NCBI GenBank assembly: GCA_044233745.1
Contig: JBIIJN010000008.1
Location: 1 to 55,312 of the forward strand
DNA from: UBA6165 sp044233745
GTDB lineage: Bacteria > Bacteroidota > Bacteroidia > Flavobacteriales_D > Crocinitomicaceae
DNA length: 55,312 bases
Direction of reading: 5' to 3'
Part shown: positions 41,934 through 51,100 of the stretch, one piece after another
Numbering within the stretch: position 1 is the stretch's first letter
How the letters are laid out: every line of letters begins with the position of its first letter
Program-made: the position numbers and the translations under genes
Notes under the pieces: model-generated
What the model was told of the DNA's origin: nothing
What the model saw: only the letters and a program-made list of their open reading frames with translations
Databases searched by the model: none

Positions 41934-42812
41934 TTAAACAAGTTTATTCATAGCGGCAACAATACTTTCCTTCAATCCCTCCGAAACATTCACCAAAGGC
42001 AAACGCATATGATTTTCACAAATTCCACGATATGCCAGTGCCTCTTTTACGCCTCCAGGATTTCCTTCTGCGAAAAACAACTTGGTGATTTGGAACAAGG
42101 CATAATGCAATTCTGCAGCCGAATGAAAATCTCCTTTCAAAGCATGTTCGACCATGGTGCAAAATTTCTCAGGCAAAGCATTGGAAACCACAGAAATAAC
42201 TCCAGCTGCACCAACGGAAATCATAGGAACGGTAAGCGCATCATCGCCAGAAAGCAAATCAAAGCCATCTGGTTTGTGTTGGATAATTTCCATGATTTGC
42301 TCCAAGTTGCCCGAAGCTTCTTTCATGGCTACAACGTTTGGTATTTCAGCCAATTCTAAGGTTGTTTCAGCCAACACATTGGAACCCGTTCTGCCCGGCA
42401 CATTGTAGAGAATAATCGGTAAATCCGTGCAATCTGCAAGCATTTTGTAATGCGCCACAATTCCGCGCTGAATCGGCTTGTTGTAGTAGGGTGACACACT
42501 TAAAATTCCAGAAACAAGAGCACTGTCCACTTCTTTCAGTTTTTTGGCTACTTCCAATGTATTGTTGCCTCCAAGTCCATAAACTATTGGCAGACGCCCA
42601 TTATTTTCTTCTGCAACAGCGTTCAACACCTGCATTTTTTCTTCTTGAGAAAGCGTTGGAGACTCACCAGTAGTGCCTTGTACTACCAAAAAGTTCACGC
42701 CACCATCTATATTGAGGCGTACCAATTTTTTTAATCCTGCGAAGTCTATACTGCCATCTGCGTGAAATGGCGTGACGAGAGCTGTTCCTGTTTTTTTGAA
42801 TGGGTTGTTCAT
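41934..42812 (-). CDS. dapA: 4-hydroxy-tetrahydrodipicolinate synthase
   Basis: First committed step of lysine and meso-diaminopimelate synthesis: condenses pyruvate with aspartate semialdehyde. From ATG 42812 the protein is 292 aa and starts with the usual N-terminus (TGTALVTPF). GTTGE (46-50), the catalytic tyrosine in YNVPGRTG (136) and the Schiff-base lysine in VAMKEASGN (164) are visible. A longer version from ATG 42851 would overlap the previous stop (ATGA) and adds 13 polar residues. The A-rich stretch before 42812 looks like a leader, so I prefer the shorter one. Confidence 0.95.
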   Translation of the reverse strand: MNNPFKKTGTALVTPFHADGSIDFAGLKKLVRLNIDGGVNFLVVQGTTGESPTLSQEEKMQVLNAVAEENNGRLPIVYGLGGNNTLEVAKKLKEVDSALVSGILSVSPYYNKPIQRGIVAHYKMLADCTDLPIILYNVPGRTGSNVLAETTLELAEIPNVVAMKEASGNLEQIMEIIQHKPDGFDLLSGDDALTVPMISVGAAGVISVVSNALPEKFCTMVEHALKGDFHSAAELHYALFQITKLFFAEGNPGGVKEALAYRGICENHMRLPLVNVSEGLKESIVAAMNKLV

Positions 42813-42847
42813 TTTTTTATTTTTTATCAATGTTGAATTATCATTTT

Positions 42848-43309
42848 TCATCGCATCATAAAGTACTTTCTTACTATTTCAATGCGCGTCATGAGGTCTT
42901 TTTGCTCTGATTTCAAAACTACGTCAAAGCCAGTCAACTGATCATCGAAGCCAATTTTTAGTGTTGATTGAGATTGATTGACAATTTTCATTGCCGCGTT
43001 CGGCATATCGTCGCAGAGCAGAATCATAGCATCATAAGGGCGCTTGAAATAGTCTTCGATTCCAAAATTGCGGTGTTTGCCCAACCAATTAAAATCGGCG
43101 TGATTCCATTCATTGGCAACGCGCACGTGATCTTTAGATTTTGAGGCTTTTTTGTCGTCATTCCAGCGAATTGCATTCATCACAATTTTTGGATTAGCCG
43201 CCAATATTGACTCACGCAATTGTTCAAACTGCTTGTTTTCCAAATTATTATAAATGGGCAACACGAAGAGCAAGGACTTCCATTGGGTGTAATCTGCGAT
43301 ATACATCAT
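42848..43309 (-). CDS. DUF6913-like protein between ligA and dapA
   Basis: A 153-aa soluble protein with no signal. It resembles the small DUF6913-type proteins I recall next to ligA and dapA in Flavobacteriia: FVLPIYNNLENKQFEQLRESIL, NAIRWNDDK, HADFNWLGKHRN, FKRPYDAMILLCDD, IGFDDQLTGFDVVLKSE. Function unknown. It overlaps ligA by four bases (ATGA), so the two are translationally coupled. Confidence 0.75.
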   Translation of the reverse strand: MMYIADYTQWKSLLFVLPIYNNLENKQFEQLRESILAANPKIVMNAIRWNDDKKASKSKDHVRVANEWNHADFNWLGKHRNFGIEDYFKRPYDAMILLCDDMPNAAMKIVNQSQSTLKIGFDDQLTGFDVVLKSEQKDLMTRIEIVRKYFMMR

Positions 43310-45315
43310 AAGCCAATCAAATTAAAAAATTCGGATTCATTTAAAATCGTGACACCTAATTTTTGGGCTTTTTCCAATTTGGCGGGTCCCATATTTTCAC
43401 CAGCAACCACATAAGTTGTTTTGGCTGAAATAGAACCCACATTTTTGCCGCCATAAGATTCAATCAATGCTTTCAATTCATCGCGAGAAATACGTTCAAA
43501 AACTCCTGAAACAACAATGGATGCATCTTTCAGAGCATCGCCAACCAGTTCTTTTTGAACCATTTCAAACTGCAATCCAGCATTTTTTAAGCGTTGAATA
43601 AGTTCCAGACTTGATTCTTCAGAAAAAAATTGTCGAATACTCTGCGCAATCTTGTCTCCAATCTCTTCAATACCAATCAATTCCTCAAAAGAAGCCTCTG
43701 CTATAGCGTCAATATTTCCCAAAGCTTGGGCTAATTTCTTTGCCACAGTTTCACCAACAAAGCGAATGCCCAACGCGAATAAAACACGCTCAAAAGGCAC
43801 ATTTTTACTTTCTTCTAAGCCAGTCAATAGATTGCGAACGGATTTATCGGCCATTCTATCCAAGCGAATCAAATCCTCATATTGCAAATCGTATAAATCG
43901 GCAGCGTTGTTGATCAATTGTTTCTCAAAAAGCAGTTCAATTGTTTCAGCGCCCAATCCATCAATATTCATGGCTTTGCGCGAAATAAAATGCTCCATTT
44001 TCCCTTTTATTTGAGGCGGGCATCCTGTTTCATTGGGGCAAAAATGTTGCGCTTCTCCCTCTTGTCGTTGCAGTGGCGTGTCGCATTCCGGACAATTTTC
44101 AATAAACACGACTGGTTGGGCATCCACACTTCTTTCAGCAACATTCACATCTACAATTTTCGGAATGATTTCTCCTCCTTTTTCAATGAAAACTTTGTCT
44201 AGCAAATACAAATCGTGTTTTTCAATTTGATCGGCGTTATGCAGTGAAGCCCTTTTCACCGTGGTGCCACCCAATTGCACAGGTTCCAAATTAGCTACAG
44301 GCGTAATAGCACCCGTTCTTCCCACTTGAAAATCAACCGAAAGCAAGGTGGTTTGGACACGCTCAGCTTTGAATTTATAGGCAATTGCCCACCGCGGTGA
44401 TTTTGCTGTAAAACCTAAATTTTGCTGTAAACGATAGTTGTTTACTTTTATCACCACGCCATCTATATCAAAAGGTAAATTCGCCCGTTGCTTATCCCAA
44501 TAATGGATAAAATCCATCACCCCATCCACGGATTTATGCAGCTCGATAAATCGATTCGACGGTTTTGGAACTTTGAAGCCCCACTGCCCTGCTTTTTCAA
44601 CAGCTTGAAAAAGTCCATCGGCTAAAAACGCGTTGGAATACAAACCATAGAGATAGCAATCCAAATCGCGTTGCGCCACAACGGAAGAATCTTGCATTTT
44701 TAAAGTTCCTGAAGCCGTATTTCTTGGATTGGCAAAAAGTGCCTCGCCGTCTCTTTCCCGTTGCGCATTCAGTTTTTCGAAAGCCGTTTGGGGCATAAAT
44801 ATCTCACCTCGAATTTCAAAAGAATCGGGAAATTCGCCATGCACCACCAAAGGAATCGTTTTAATCGTTTTCACATTTGCGGTAACATCCTCACCTTGCG
44901 TACCATCACCTCTTGTAACAGCTTGAACCAGTTCACCATTTTCATAACGGATACCAATGGCCACACCGTCATATTTTAACTCACAAACATATTCCACTTC
45001 ATCTCCGACCAATTTTTTCACCCTTTGTTCCCAATCTTTGATTTCTTCTTCCGAATAGCTATTGGAAAGTGAAAGCATGGGAAATTGATGCACCACCGTT
45101 GGAAATTTTTTGGTGATGTCGCCACCCACGCGTTTGGTCGGACTATTGGATGAGGCAAATTGGGGATACTGCGATTCAAGCGTTTCCAATTCTTTGAGCA
45201 AAATATCGAATTCAAAATCAGATATTTCCGGTTTTGACGCAACATAATACAGATGATTGTGGCGGTGCAACTCGCTTTCCAAATGAGCTATGCGTTGTTG
45301 AACAGATGAATTCAT
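43306..45315 (-). CDS. ligA: NAD-dependent DNA ligase
   Basis: Seals nicks in duplex DNA using NAD+. The 669-aa protein has the adenylation domain with the catalytic lysine in CELKYDGVAIG (about 115), an OB fold, a zinc finger (CPECDTPLQ, then CPNETGCPPQ, about 405-430), helix-hairpin-helix repeats (LIRLDRMADKS, IGIEEIGDKI) and a BRCT domain at the end (KDASIVVSGVFE, TTYVVAGENMGPAKL). It heads a compact six-gene operon. Confidence 0.97.
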   Translation of the reverse strand: MNSSVQQRIAHLESELHRHNHLYYVASKPEISDFEFDILLKELETLESQYPQFASSNSPTKRVGGDITKKFPTVVHQFPMLSLSNSYSEEEIKDWEQRVKKLVGDEVEYVCELKYDGVAIGIRYENGELVQAVTRGDGTQGEDVTANVKTIKTIPLVVHGEFPDSFEIRGEIFMPQTAFEKLNAQRERDGEALFANPRNTASGTLKMQDSSVVAQRDLDCYLYGLYSNAFLADGLFQAVEKAGQWGFKVPKPSNRFIELHKSVDGVMDFIHYWDKQRANLPFDIDGVVIKVNNYRLQQNLGFTAKSPRWAIAYKFKAERVQTTLLSVDFQVGRTGAITPVANLEPVQLGGTTVKRASLHNADQIEKHDLYLLDKVFIEKGGEIIPKIVDVNVAERSVDAQPVVFIENCPECDTPLQRQEGEAQHFCPNETGCPPQIKGKMEHFISRKAMNIDGLGAETIELLFEKQLINNAADLYDLQYEDLIRLDRMADKSVRNLLTGLEESKNVPFERVLFALGIRFVGETVAKKLAQALGNIDAIAEASFEELIGIEEIGDKIAQSIRQFFSEESSLELIQRLKNAGLQFEMVQKELVGDALKDASIVVSGVFERISRDELKALIESYGGKNVGSISAKTTYVVAGENMGPAKLEKAQKLGVTILNESEFFNLIGL

Positions 45316-45384
45316 TGCTATAATGTGCTTTTTTAGACTTCGATTACCGTATCAAATGAAGCCCAGTAACATGGACAAAAGTAA

Positions 45385-46260
45385 CTAAAAACGGGCGATC
45401 AACATCCGTGGTTTTCCCTGCAAATCCTCGAAGATTTCAACATATGAAAAGCCATTTTGTGAACAAGCTAGTTTCACGTCCTGTACCAAGTTTTCATGCA
45501 ATTCGAAAGCAAGTAATCCATCTGATTTAAGCGCCTTAACCGCAAAGGCAATGATGCTTTCATAAAAAATTATGGGCTCATGATTCTGTACAAAAAGTGC
45601 CAGATGAGGCTCAAAATCAAGCACATTGGATTCCATTTTCGTTTTTTCGCGTTCGGGAATATAAGGTGGGTTGGATACAATAATATCCCATTGCTGTTCG
45701 TTCAAAGGCGATTCATTTGAGATACGCAAAACATCTTCTTTGCGCCAATTCACATCCAAATGGAGCGCTTTTGCATTGCTTTCAGCCAAATCTAAAGCTT
45801 CTTGGGATAAATCTACACCAAATACGTGTGCTTCTTTACAAGCTGATTTTAGCGCCAATGCAATACATCCTGAGCCTGTGCACAAATCAAGGACACTGAA
45901 ATCTGAATAAACTGAACGGTTCTGTTCTAAAATTTTATAAACCAATTCTTCTGTCTCGGGTCTGGGGATAAGGGCTCTTGCATCGCACAATATTTTTAAA
46001 TCACAAAACTGCGTGTAGCCCATGATGTACTGCAAAGGCTCATGATTCTGAAGGCGTTTCACAAAGTCTCGCACCAAGAGCAGTTCTGATTCTGAGAGCC
46101 TATAATTTTGATTAAGCATTAAATCTGTAGGAGACCAAGCGAATATTTTCTCAAAAATTTGCCGCTGTATTTGCCGGATTTCAGTAATCGAAAATTGGTT
46201 TTCCAAACGGTCTTTGACATAAGCCAAACAACTTGAAACTGTGTTGTGTTGTACAAACAT
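45385..46260 (-). CDS. prmC: Peptide chain release factor N5-glutamine methyltransferase
   Basis: Methylates the GGQ glutamine of release factors 1 and 2 using SAM. The 291-aa protein shows an N-terminal helical domain, PRPETEELV, the SAM loop VLDLCTGSGCIALALK and the catalytic NPPYI (about 196-200). Its own promoter box sits directly before the ATG at 46260. The next gene downstream, ligA, starts after 69 bases in which I see no signal. Confidence 0.94.
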   Translation of the reverse strand: MFVQHNTVSSCLAYVKDRLENQFSITEIRQIQRQIFEKIFAWSPTDLMLNQNYRLSESELLLVRDFVKRLQNHEPLQYIMGYTQFCDLKILCDARALIPRPETEELVYKILEQNRSVYSDFSVLDLCTGSGCIALALKSACKEAHVFGVDLSQEALDLAESNAKALHLDVNWRKEDVLRISNESPLNEQQWDIIVSNPPYIPEREKTKMESNVLDFEPHLALFVQNHEPIIFYESIIAFAVKALKSDGLLAFELHENLVQDVKLACSQNGFSYVEIFEDLQGKPRMLIARF

Positions 46261-46264
46261 GGAG

Positions 46265-46272
46265 CAAAATTA
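46265..46272 (-). promoter_or_regulatory. -7 box of prmC overlapping the receptor stop codon
   Basis: Reads TAATTTTG on the minus strand, ends four bases before the prmC ATG, and its TAA is the stop codon of the TonB-dependent receptor gene. Confidence 0.5.
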
Positions 46273-48579
46273 GTGAATCCCGTAACGCAATTGCACTAAA
46301 AAGGAGCGCGGTGGCTGCACATCTCCCGGGCGACTCACATATTCTGCATTAAACAAGTTGTTCAAGATAAAATTCACTGAAAAATCTTTGGTAACATCAT
46401 AGAGCAAACGCATGTCAAATACAAATATGCCTTTGTTGTAAATTTCACGATAATCTTTCAAGCCAGGCAGCAGTTCTTGTCCAAACAAACTAGATTCGAA
46501 AACCAAATCGATATTAGACATATAACTGTTGTATCGACTTGACACACCGAATCCGTATTTGCGCCATTTTAGTTGCACATCAGCCTTAAAAAGATGATTG
46601 AATCTGTATTTCAAGATATCCGAATCGGGATCTGAAAAAGAAGCTCGGTAAGCAGAATCTTGGTTGAGCGAAATCGGATTCATATAGGTGTATCCCAACA
46701 AAGTCAACAACTCCACTTCTTTAATTTTACCTTGGCTATTGATGGAGAGCTCAAGACCGGTGATGCGCGCTTTTTCTGCATTTTGCGCTTGAAAACCGAC
46801 CCAATTGGCAATATATCCAATGTCGTTGGGGTCTATAGATAGCGCAATAGAATCTGGGTTGTAAACACCAAATGTAAACTCGGTCATGTTGCTGTACTGG
46901 TTGATAAATCCGGCCACATCAATGGCTGCTTTCCAGTTTTCTAATGGCACAATTTGTTTCCAGCCTATTTCGCCCGACCATCCTGTTTCTGGACGAAGAT
47001 TGGGATTGTTGAAAATGATGAGACCACCAACAGAGGTAGAAACAAAACGCTCAGCAACCGATGGAAAACGAATACCTTGTCCGTAAGACGCACGGACATG
47101 CGACAATTTGAAGGGCTGATAATGCATGGCCGCTCGCACAATTGGGTAAATAGGCAAATCAAAACCGCCAATCGTGAATTTAGAATCGACTTCAAAGGTG
47201 TCTTGTCTCATATATTCGAGGCGCATGCCAGCCGTGAAATCTATTTTTTTAATTTTAAAATCTGCTTGAGAATAGGCTGCGAAATTTTGCGAACGGTGGT
47301 TACCAAATATGGAAGCCACGATTGTATTTGTGACACTTGTGACACCAGCCGTAAGTGCGCCATCTTTTTCAAACTTTTTAGAGAATTGATAATCAGCATA
47401 ATAGCTTTCTGCTTTTGAGGCAGAATACAAATTCCCCAAACTACCTGTGGAAACCAAATAATATCTTGTTCGCAGATTGTGTTTGTTTTGTTTTTTATCA
47501 AAAAACATCAAATAAGGATCAACATTCAAACGGATAGAACGTTGTTCGCTGAGGGTGTTATCCATAGGTACAAGCGCCTCATTTCCATTCTTCCAGAGCA
47601 CAAACAACCCGGTTTCTTCATATTGAAAATTGTAACTAATTCCAGCCTTGGTGCGCATATGTTCCCCAAAACGATAATAAACCGAACCGTTAACACGCAC
47701 GCGGTTTTCCTTTTCACCCTGCTTGTAGCCTTGATTCCACATACCATGCACACCTATTGATGTGCCTAATCTCTTGAATGACTTTCCATAATAAACATCT
47801 GCCATAGTCATCCTTGGGCTGCGTGTCCACCATTGTAATTCAGGACGTTTTGGACTATCGTAAAGCCCGTATTGCACTCTTGCTTTCAAATCACCTTCTT
47901 TGCTGGGTTCACGCTCACTCAATGCAATTGTGCCATTCAAAGCCCCACTACCATAGAGCACGGAAGACGCTCCTTTCATGATTTCGATTTGATCTGTTTG
48001 TTCAACTGGAATTGAGCCCCATTTGGCATCACCAATATCGGGTGACATCATTGGAATACCATTCCAAACAAGTAAAACTCGACTCCCTGCGCCGTAAGAA
48101 TAACCACCACCGCCGCGAATGCTAACTTGACCGTCCATCGCATAAACGCCCGGACTTTGATCTACCATTTGATCCAAACTTGTTAGGCCCTTGTTTGATA
48201 AAATTGCTGGTGTTAATATTTCCATAGAAACGGGCACTTCCTCTACGTTTTGTTCTCGTCGTGAGGCGGAAACAATTACAGCTTGAGTAGTTTTTTCTTT
48301 CGTGCGCATAAAAATCTCATGTGCGCCAAATGATTCAATTTGGAGAGTATCTGTTTGAAAACCTATGGCAAATACAACAAAACGTAAGGGAAGCTCAACA
48401 TTTGTAATGCGCGCTTTACCTTCGAAGTTGGTCAAAAACTTGCGCCCGTCTTGAAGCTCGATTCTGGCATTCAAAATGGGTTGCTTGTTCTCTTGTTCCT
48501 TGACAATTAAGGTTATTTCGTTTTGAGCGCGAGTGATTGTACAAAAAATCAGCGCAATAAATAATAATAAATTCTTCAT
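46270..48579 (-). CDS. TonB-dependent outer-membrane receptor
   Basis: A 769-aa outer-membrane receptor for energised uptake. Signal peptide (MKNLLLFIALIFCTITRAQ), then a carboxypeptidase-regulatory-like domain (about 22-92: ARIELQDGRKFLTNFEGKA), then the plug (VEEVPVSMEILTPA, GVYAMDGQVSIRGGGGYSYG, EIMKGASSVLYGSGALNG), and a 22-strand barrel ending in RSFLVQLRYGIH. No SusD partner is present. The substrate is unknown; the single-gene layout suggests a siderophore, vitamin or similar ligand. Confidence 0.92.
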   Translation of the reverse strand: MKNLLLFIALIFCTITRAQNEITLIVKEQENKQPILNARIELQDGRKFLTNFEGKARITNVELPLRFVVFAIGFQTDTLQIESFGAHEIFMRTKEKTTQAVIVSASRREQNVEEVPVSMEILTPAILSNKGLTSLDQMVDQSPGVYAMDGQVSIRGGGGYSYGAGSRVLLVWNGIPMMSPDIGDAKWGSIPVEQTDQIEIMKGASSVLYGSGALNGTIALSEREPSKEGDLKARVQYGLYDSPKRPELQWWTRSPRMTMADVYYGKSFKRLGTSIGVHGMWNQGYKQGEKENRVRVNGSVYYRFGEHMRTKAGISYNFQYEETGLFVLWKNGNEALVPMDNTLSEQRSIRLNVDPYLMFFDKKQNKHNLRTRYYLVSTGSLGNLYSASKAESYYADYQFSKKFEKDGALTAGVTSVTNTIVASIFGNHRSQNFAAYSQADFKIKKIDFTAGMRLEYMRQDTFEVDSKFTIGGFDLPIYPIVRAAMHYQPFKLSHVRASYGQGIRFPSVAERFVSTSVGGLIIFNNPNLRPETGWSGEIGWKQIVPLENWKAAIDVAGFINQYSNMTEFTFGVYNPDSIALSIDPNDIGYIANWVGFQAQNAEKARITGLELSINSQGKIKEVELLTLLGYTYMNPISLNQDSAYRASFSDPDSDILKYRFNHLFKADVQLKWRKYGFGVSSRYNSYMSNIDLVFESSLFGQELLPGLKDYREIYNKGIFVFDMRLLYDVTKDFSVNFILNNLFNAEYVSRPGDVQPPRSFLVQLRYGIH

Positions 48580-48667
48580 AGCATTGAAATCTCGGCAAAG
48601 TAAAGGAAAAATCAGCTAAGACGAGTTTAATGTTCCTCACAAGATATCCACAACTTAAAGAAAAAGT

Positions 48668-48705
48668 TAAAAAAAACTCCCGAACTCATTGCTGAAATCG
48701 GGAGT
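48668..48705 (-). terminator. Terminator of the first FG-GAP/ASPIC gene
   Basis: On the minus strand a perfect 8-bp stem (ACTCCCGA, 48676-48683, with TCGGGAGT, 48698-48705) is followed by a T-rich run. It lies 22 bases after the stop at 48728. Nearly the same stem ends the paralogue. Confidence 0.85.
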
Positions 48706-48727
48706 ATCGAACATTTTCAATTTATTT

Positions 48728-51028
48728 TTATTGCTTCACAAAGAGCTTTGTGGTTTTTGAACCATTGGGTAAAACCAAAACTAAGAAATAAGTACCATTG
48801 CTCAGGAGAGCTACATTGATGCTATTTGGTATAGCATCAAAACTCAAAACCTCAGCTCCTATTGTAGAAACGACTGACAATTGTGCCCCTTCTATATTTC
48901 CAGCAAATGAAATATTCAATTCATCAGTTGTAGGATTTGGGTAAATCGTCAAAAGTTGATCTAGATTTTCATCAATTCCAACACCAGTTGTCACATTAAT
49001 TTGCTCGGTAGGATTTTCTAAACTTTGACCATTACCATTCGCAACAACCAAACTAACCGTATAAACACCAATATTATTGAATTGAATTTCAGGGTTTTGA
49101 CTTGAAGCACTTGTTCCATTCACATACACCCAACCCATTGGAGGTTGAACGCTCCAAGACCATGAAATTGGACATAAGGTGGTTGATTCATCTGTGAATT
49201 CAGCACTTTGACCAGGCAACAAATCGTTATCTGAAACCACAAAATCTGCAACAGGTAACACACCGCTGCCTTCTTCAACATAAAGTGTTGTGTTGATTGC
49301 AGCATCACAAATCACATCGATTTTACCAGAAGGCCAACGAACAATAACAGAGTCAATTTCAGTTGCCTGACCAATGCCAAAATGAGGATTTAAAGTGCCC
49401 ATATGTCGGAAACCTACGCCAGACTGAACATCACGAATTTGTTTACCCCAAGCGCCATGAATTTCTACACGTGCACCAATACCATTGCGGTTGCTTTCAA
49501 TGCCTTCCAAGTTCAATTTAATCCAATTGTTACCATTGGGCTGCGTGAAATAAACAGTGTTTCCATTTTGGATGTCCAAAAATCCATCGTTGTTCAAATC
49601 ACCAATAGCTCCTACCGAAGGTTGAATTACCTGGGCGGTAAAAGTATTATCTCCGTTGTTGATAAACATGCGTCCGTTTGTAAAAACGTCTGCCCAACCA
49701 TCATTGTTAAAATCGTATGAAACATACTCTATAGCAGTGCCGGCATAAGTATCCCAACCAGTTCCTACAGCAATATCAGTAAAAGTACCGTCACCATTGT
49801 TGCGCATAAAGAGATGCCCACCGTCTGAGAAACTACTAGCTCCAATTATAGCATCCATATCACCATCATTGTCAAAATCATTCCAAGCTGAAGACCAAGA
49901 CTGATTAGGATGATTCATGTTGGCAAGCACAGAAACATTTGTAAATGTTCCATCTCCATTGTTTCTGTGAAGTTCGTTCAATTTAGCGGTGTTTTGACCA
50001 CCACGACATTTAGCAATGAATAAGTCTTGGTCGCCATCATTGTCATAATCAATAAAAACAGAACCGTAATTACCACCATTGGGATGATCTCCTATACCAC
50101 CTTGATTGTATGTTAAATTGCCATTACCATCGTTCATATAAAAAACGTTTGGCGCAACGTCATGACAAACAAATGCATCCAAATGTCCATCATTATTTAA
50201 ATCTACAAAATTGCTACGTTGTGAAAACACATAATTGGTAACAAACCACTGCGTATATTCCGTTCCTGTGCTGTTGGAATAGAAAAATGTAACGCCATTT
50301 CCACCACCATACAACAAATCATTAAAACCGTCTTTGTTATAATCGCCAATGGCCATGCTCCATGAAGGTTCAAATTGCGCTTGAACTGTAGCCATAATAT
50401 TTTGAATAAATGAGCCATCCGTTTGTTGATACAAAATATTCACCGAGGTGCCAGAAACAGAGACAATATCATCGAGATAATCGCCATTCATGTCAGCAAC
50501 CGAAATTTTATAAGTACCAATAATATTGGGATAGTTTTGCGTCAAAAAGCTCACTGGGGGAGCAGGGGGAATCGCCGCTGTGATTACCTCAAAAGTAAAA
50601 CCGTTTGTTGTACTACCCACATTCCATCGATTGTCAAAAGCAATATAATAATCTGTGTTTGCAATAGCATTGAAGCCCACAACACACAAAAAACCAGTGC
50701 CACCATCATCATCGCCAGCTACACAATTTAAGGCACCACAAGTACCATTGTATATATGAACACGGTTATCTATATTTCCGTTGATATCTGGAAAATCAGT
50801 AGTAACAGTTACTTGTACACTTTCTGGAGAATTAAACTTATACCATTTCCCCATTGTTGCACCCTCTCCACCACTAGAACAAACAGGCATCGGAACTTCA
50901 GTGCCATCAACAGAAGTAAAACTATACGTGCCTGCAGTGACAATTTCAGCGGTTGCACAAGTACTTTGAGCCAAAGAAATTTGACTAAAAAGAACCGACG
51001 TTACAATCCAAAATAGTTGTTTTTTCAT
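48728..51028 (-). CDS. FG-GAP/VCBS-ASPIC/UnbV repeat protein with PKD-like and T9SS domains (copy 1)
   Basis: A 766-aa secreted protein. Order: signal (to about 20), a PPC-like jelly-roll (about 22-155), seven calcium-loop FG-GAP repeats (DMNGDYLDDIVS, DYNKDGFNDLLY, DLNNDGHLDAFV, DYDNDGDQDLFI, DFDNDGDMDAII, DFNNDGWADVFT, DLNNDGFLDIQN; about 180-490), an ASPIC/UnbV module (GARVEIHGAWGKQIRDVQ, RWPSGKIDVI), a PKD-like domain (ISWSWSVQPPMGW) and a T9SS type A tail (LTIYPNPTTDELN, GTYFLVLVLPNG). Similar to CRTAC1-like calcium-binding surface proteins. A paralogue lies directly upstream. Confidence 0.93.
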   Translation of the reverse strand: MKKQLFWIVTSVLFSQISLAQSTCATAEIVTAGTYSFTSVDGTEVPMPVCSSGGEGATMGKWYKFNSPESVQVTVTTDFPDINGNIDNRVHIYNGTCGALNCVAGDDDGGTGFLCVVGFNAIANTDYYIAFDNRWNVGSTTNGFTFEVITAAIPPAPPVSFLTQNYPNIIGTYKISVADMNGDYLDDIVSVSGTSVNILYQQTDGSFIQNIMATVQAQFEPSWSMAIGDYNKDGFNDLLYGGGNGVTFFYSNSTGTEYTQWFVTNYVFSQRSNFVDLNNDGHLDAFVCHDVAPNVFYMNDGNGNLTYNQGGIGDHPNGGNYGSVFIDYDNDGDQDLFIAKCRGGQNTAKLNELHRNNGDGTFTNVSVLANMNHPNQSWSSAWNDFDNDGDMDAIIGASSFSDGGHLFMRNNGDGTFTDIAVGTGWDTYAGTAIEYVSYDFNNDGWADVFTNGRMFINNGDNTFTAQVIQPSVGAIGDLNNDGFLDIQNGNTVYFTQPNGNNWIKLNLEGIESNRNGIGARVEIHGAWGKQIRDVQSGVGFRHMGTLNPHFGIGQATEIDSVIVRWPSGKIDVICDAAINTTLYVEEGSGVLPVADFVVSDNDLLPGQSAEFTDESTTLCPISWSWSVQPPMGWVYVNGTSASSQNPEIQFNNIGVYTVSLVVANGNGQSLENPTEQINVTTGVGIDENLDQLLTIYPNPTTDELNISFAGNIEGAQLSVVSTIGAEVLSFDAIPNSINVALLSNGTYFLVLVLPNGSKTTKLFVKQ

Positions 51029-51054
51029 AACTAAAATTTTAAGAGATTAATTGT

Positions 51055-51092
51055 CAAAAAAAACTCCCGATTTAAACACTAAACCGGGAGTT
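51055..51092 (-). terminator. Terminator of the second FG-GAP/ASPIC gene
   Basis: On the minus strand a perfect 8-bp stem (AACTCCCG, 51062-51069, with CGGGAGTT, 51085-51092) is followed by a T run. It begins just after the stop at 51101 and sits 27 bases before the next gene's start. Confidence 0.85.
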
Positions 51093-51100
51093 GCAAAAAT

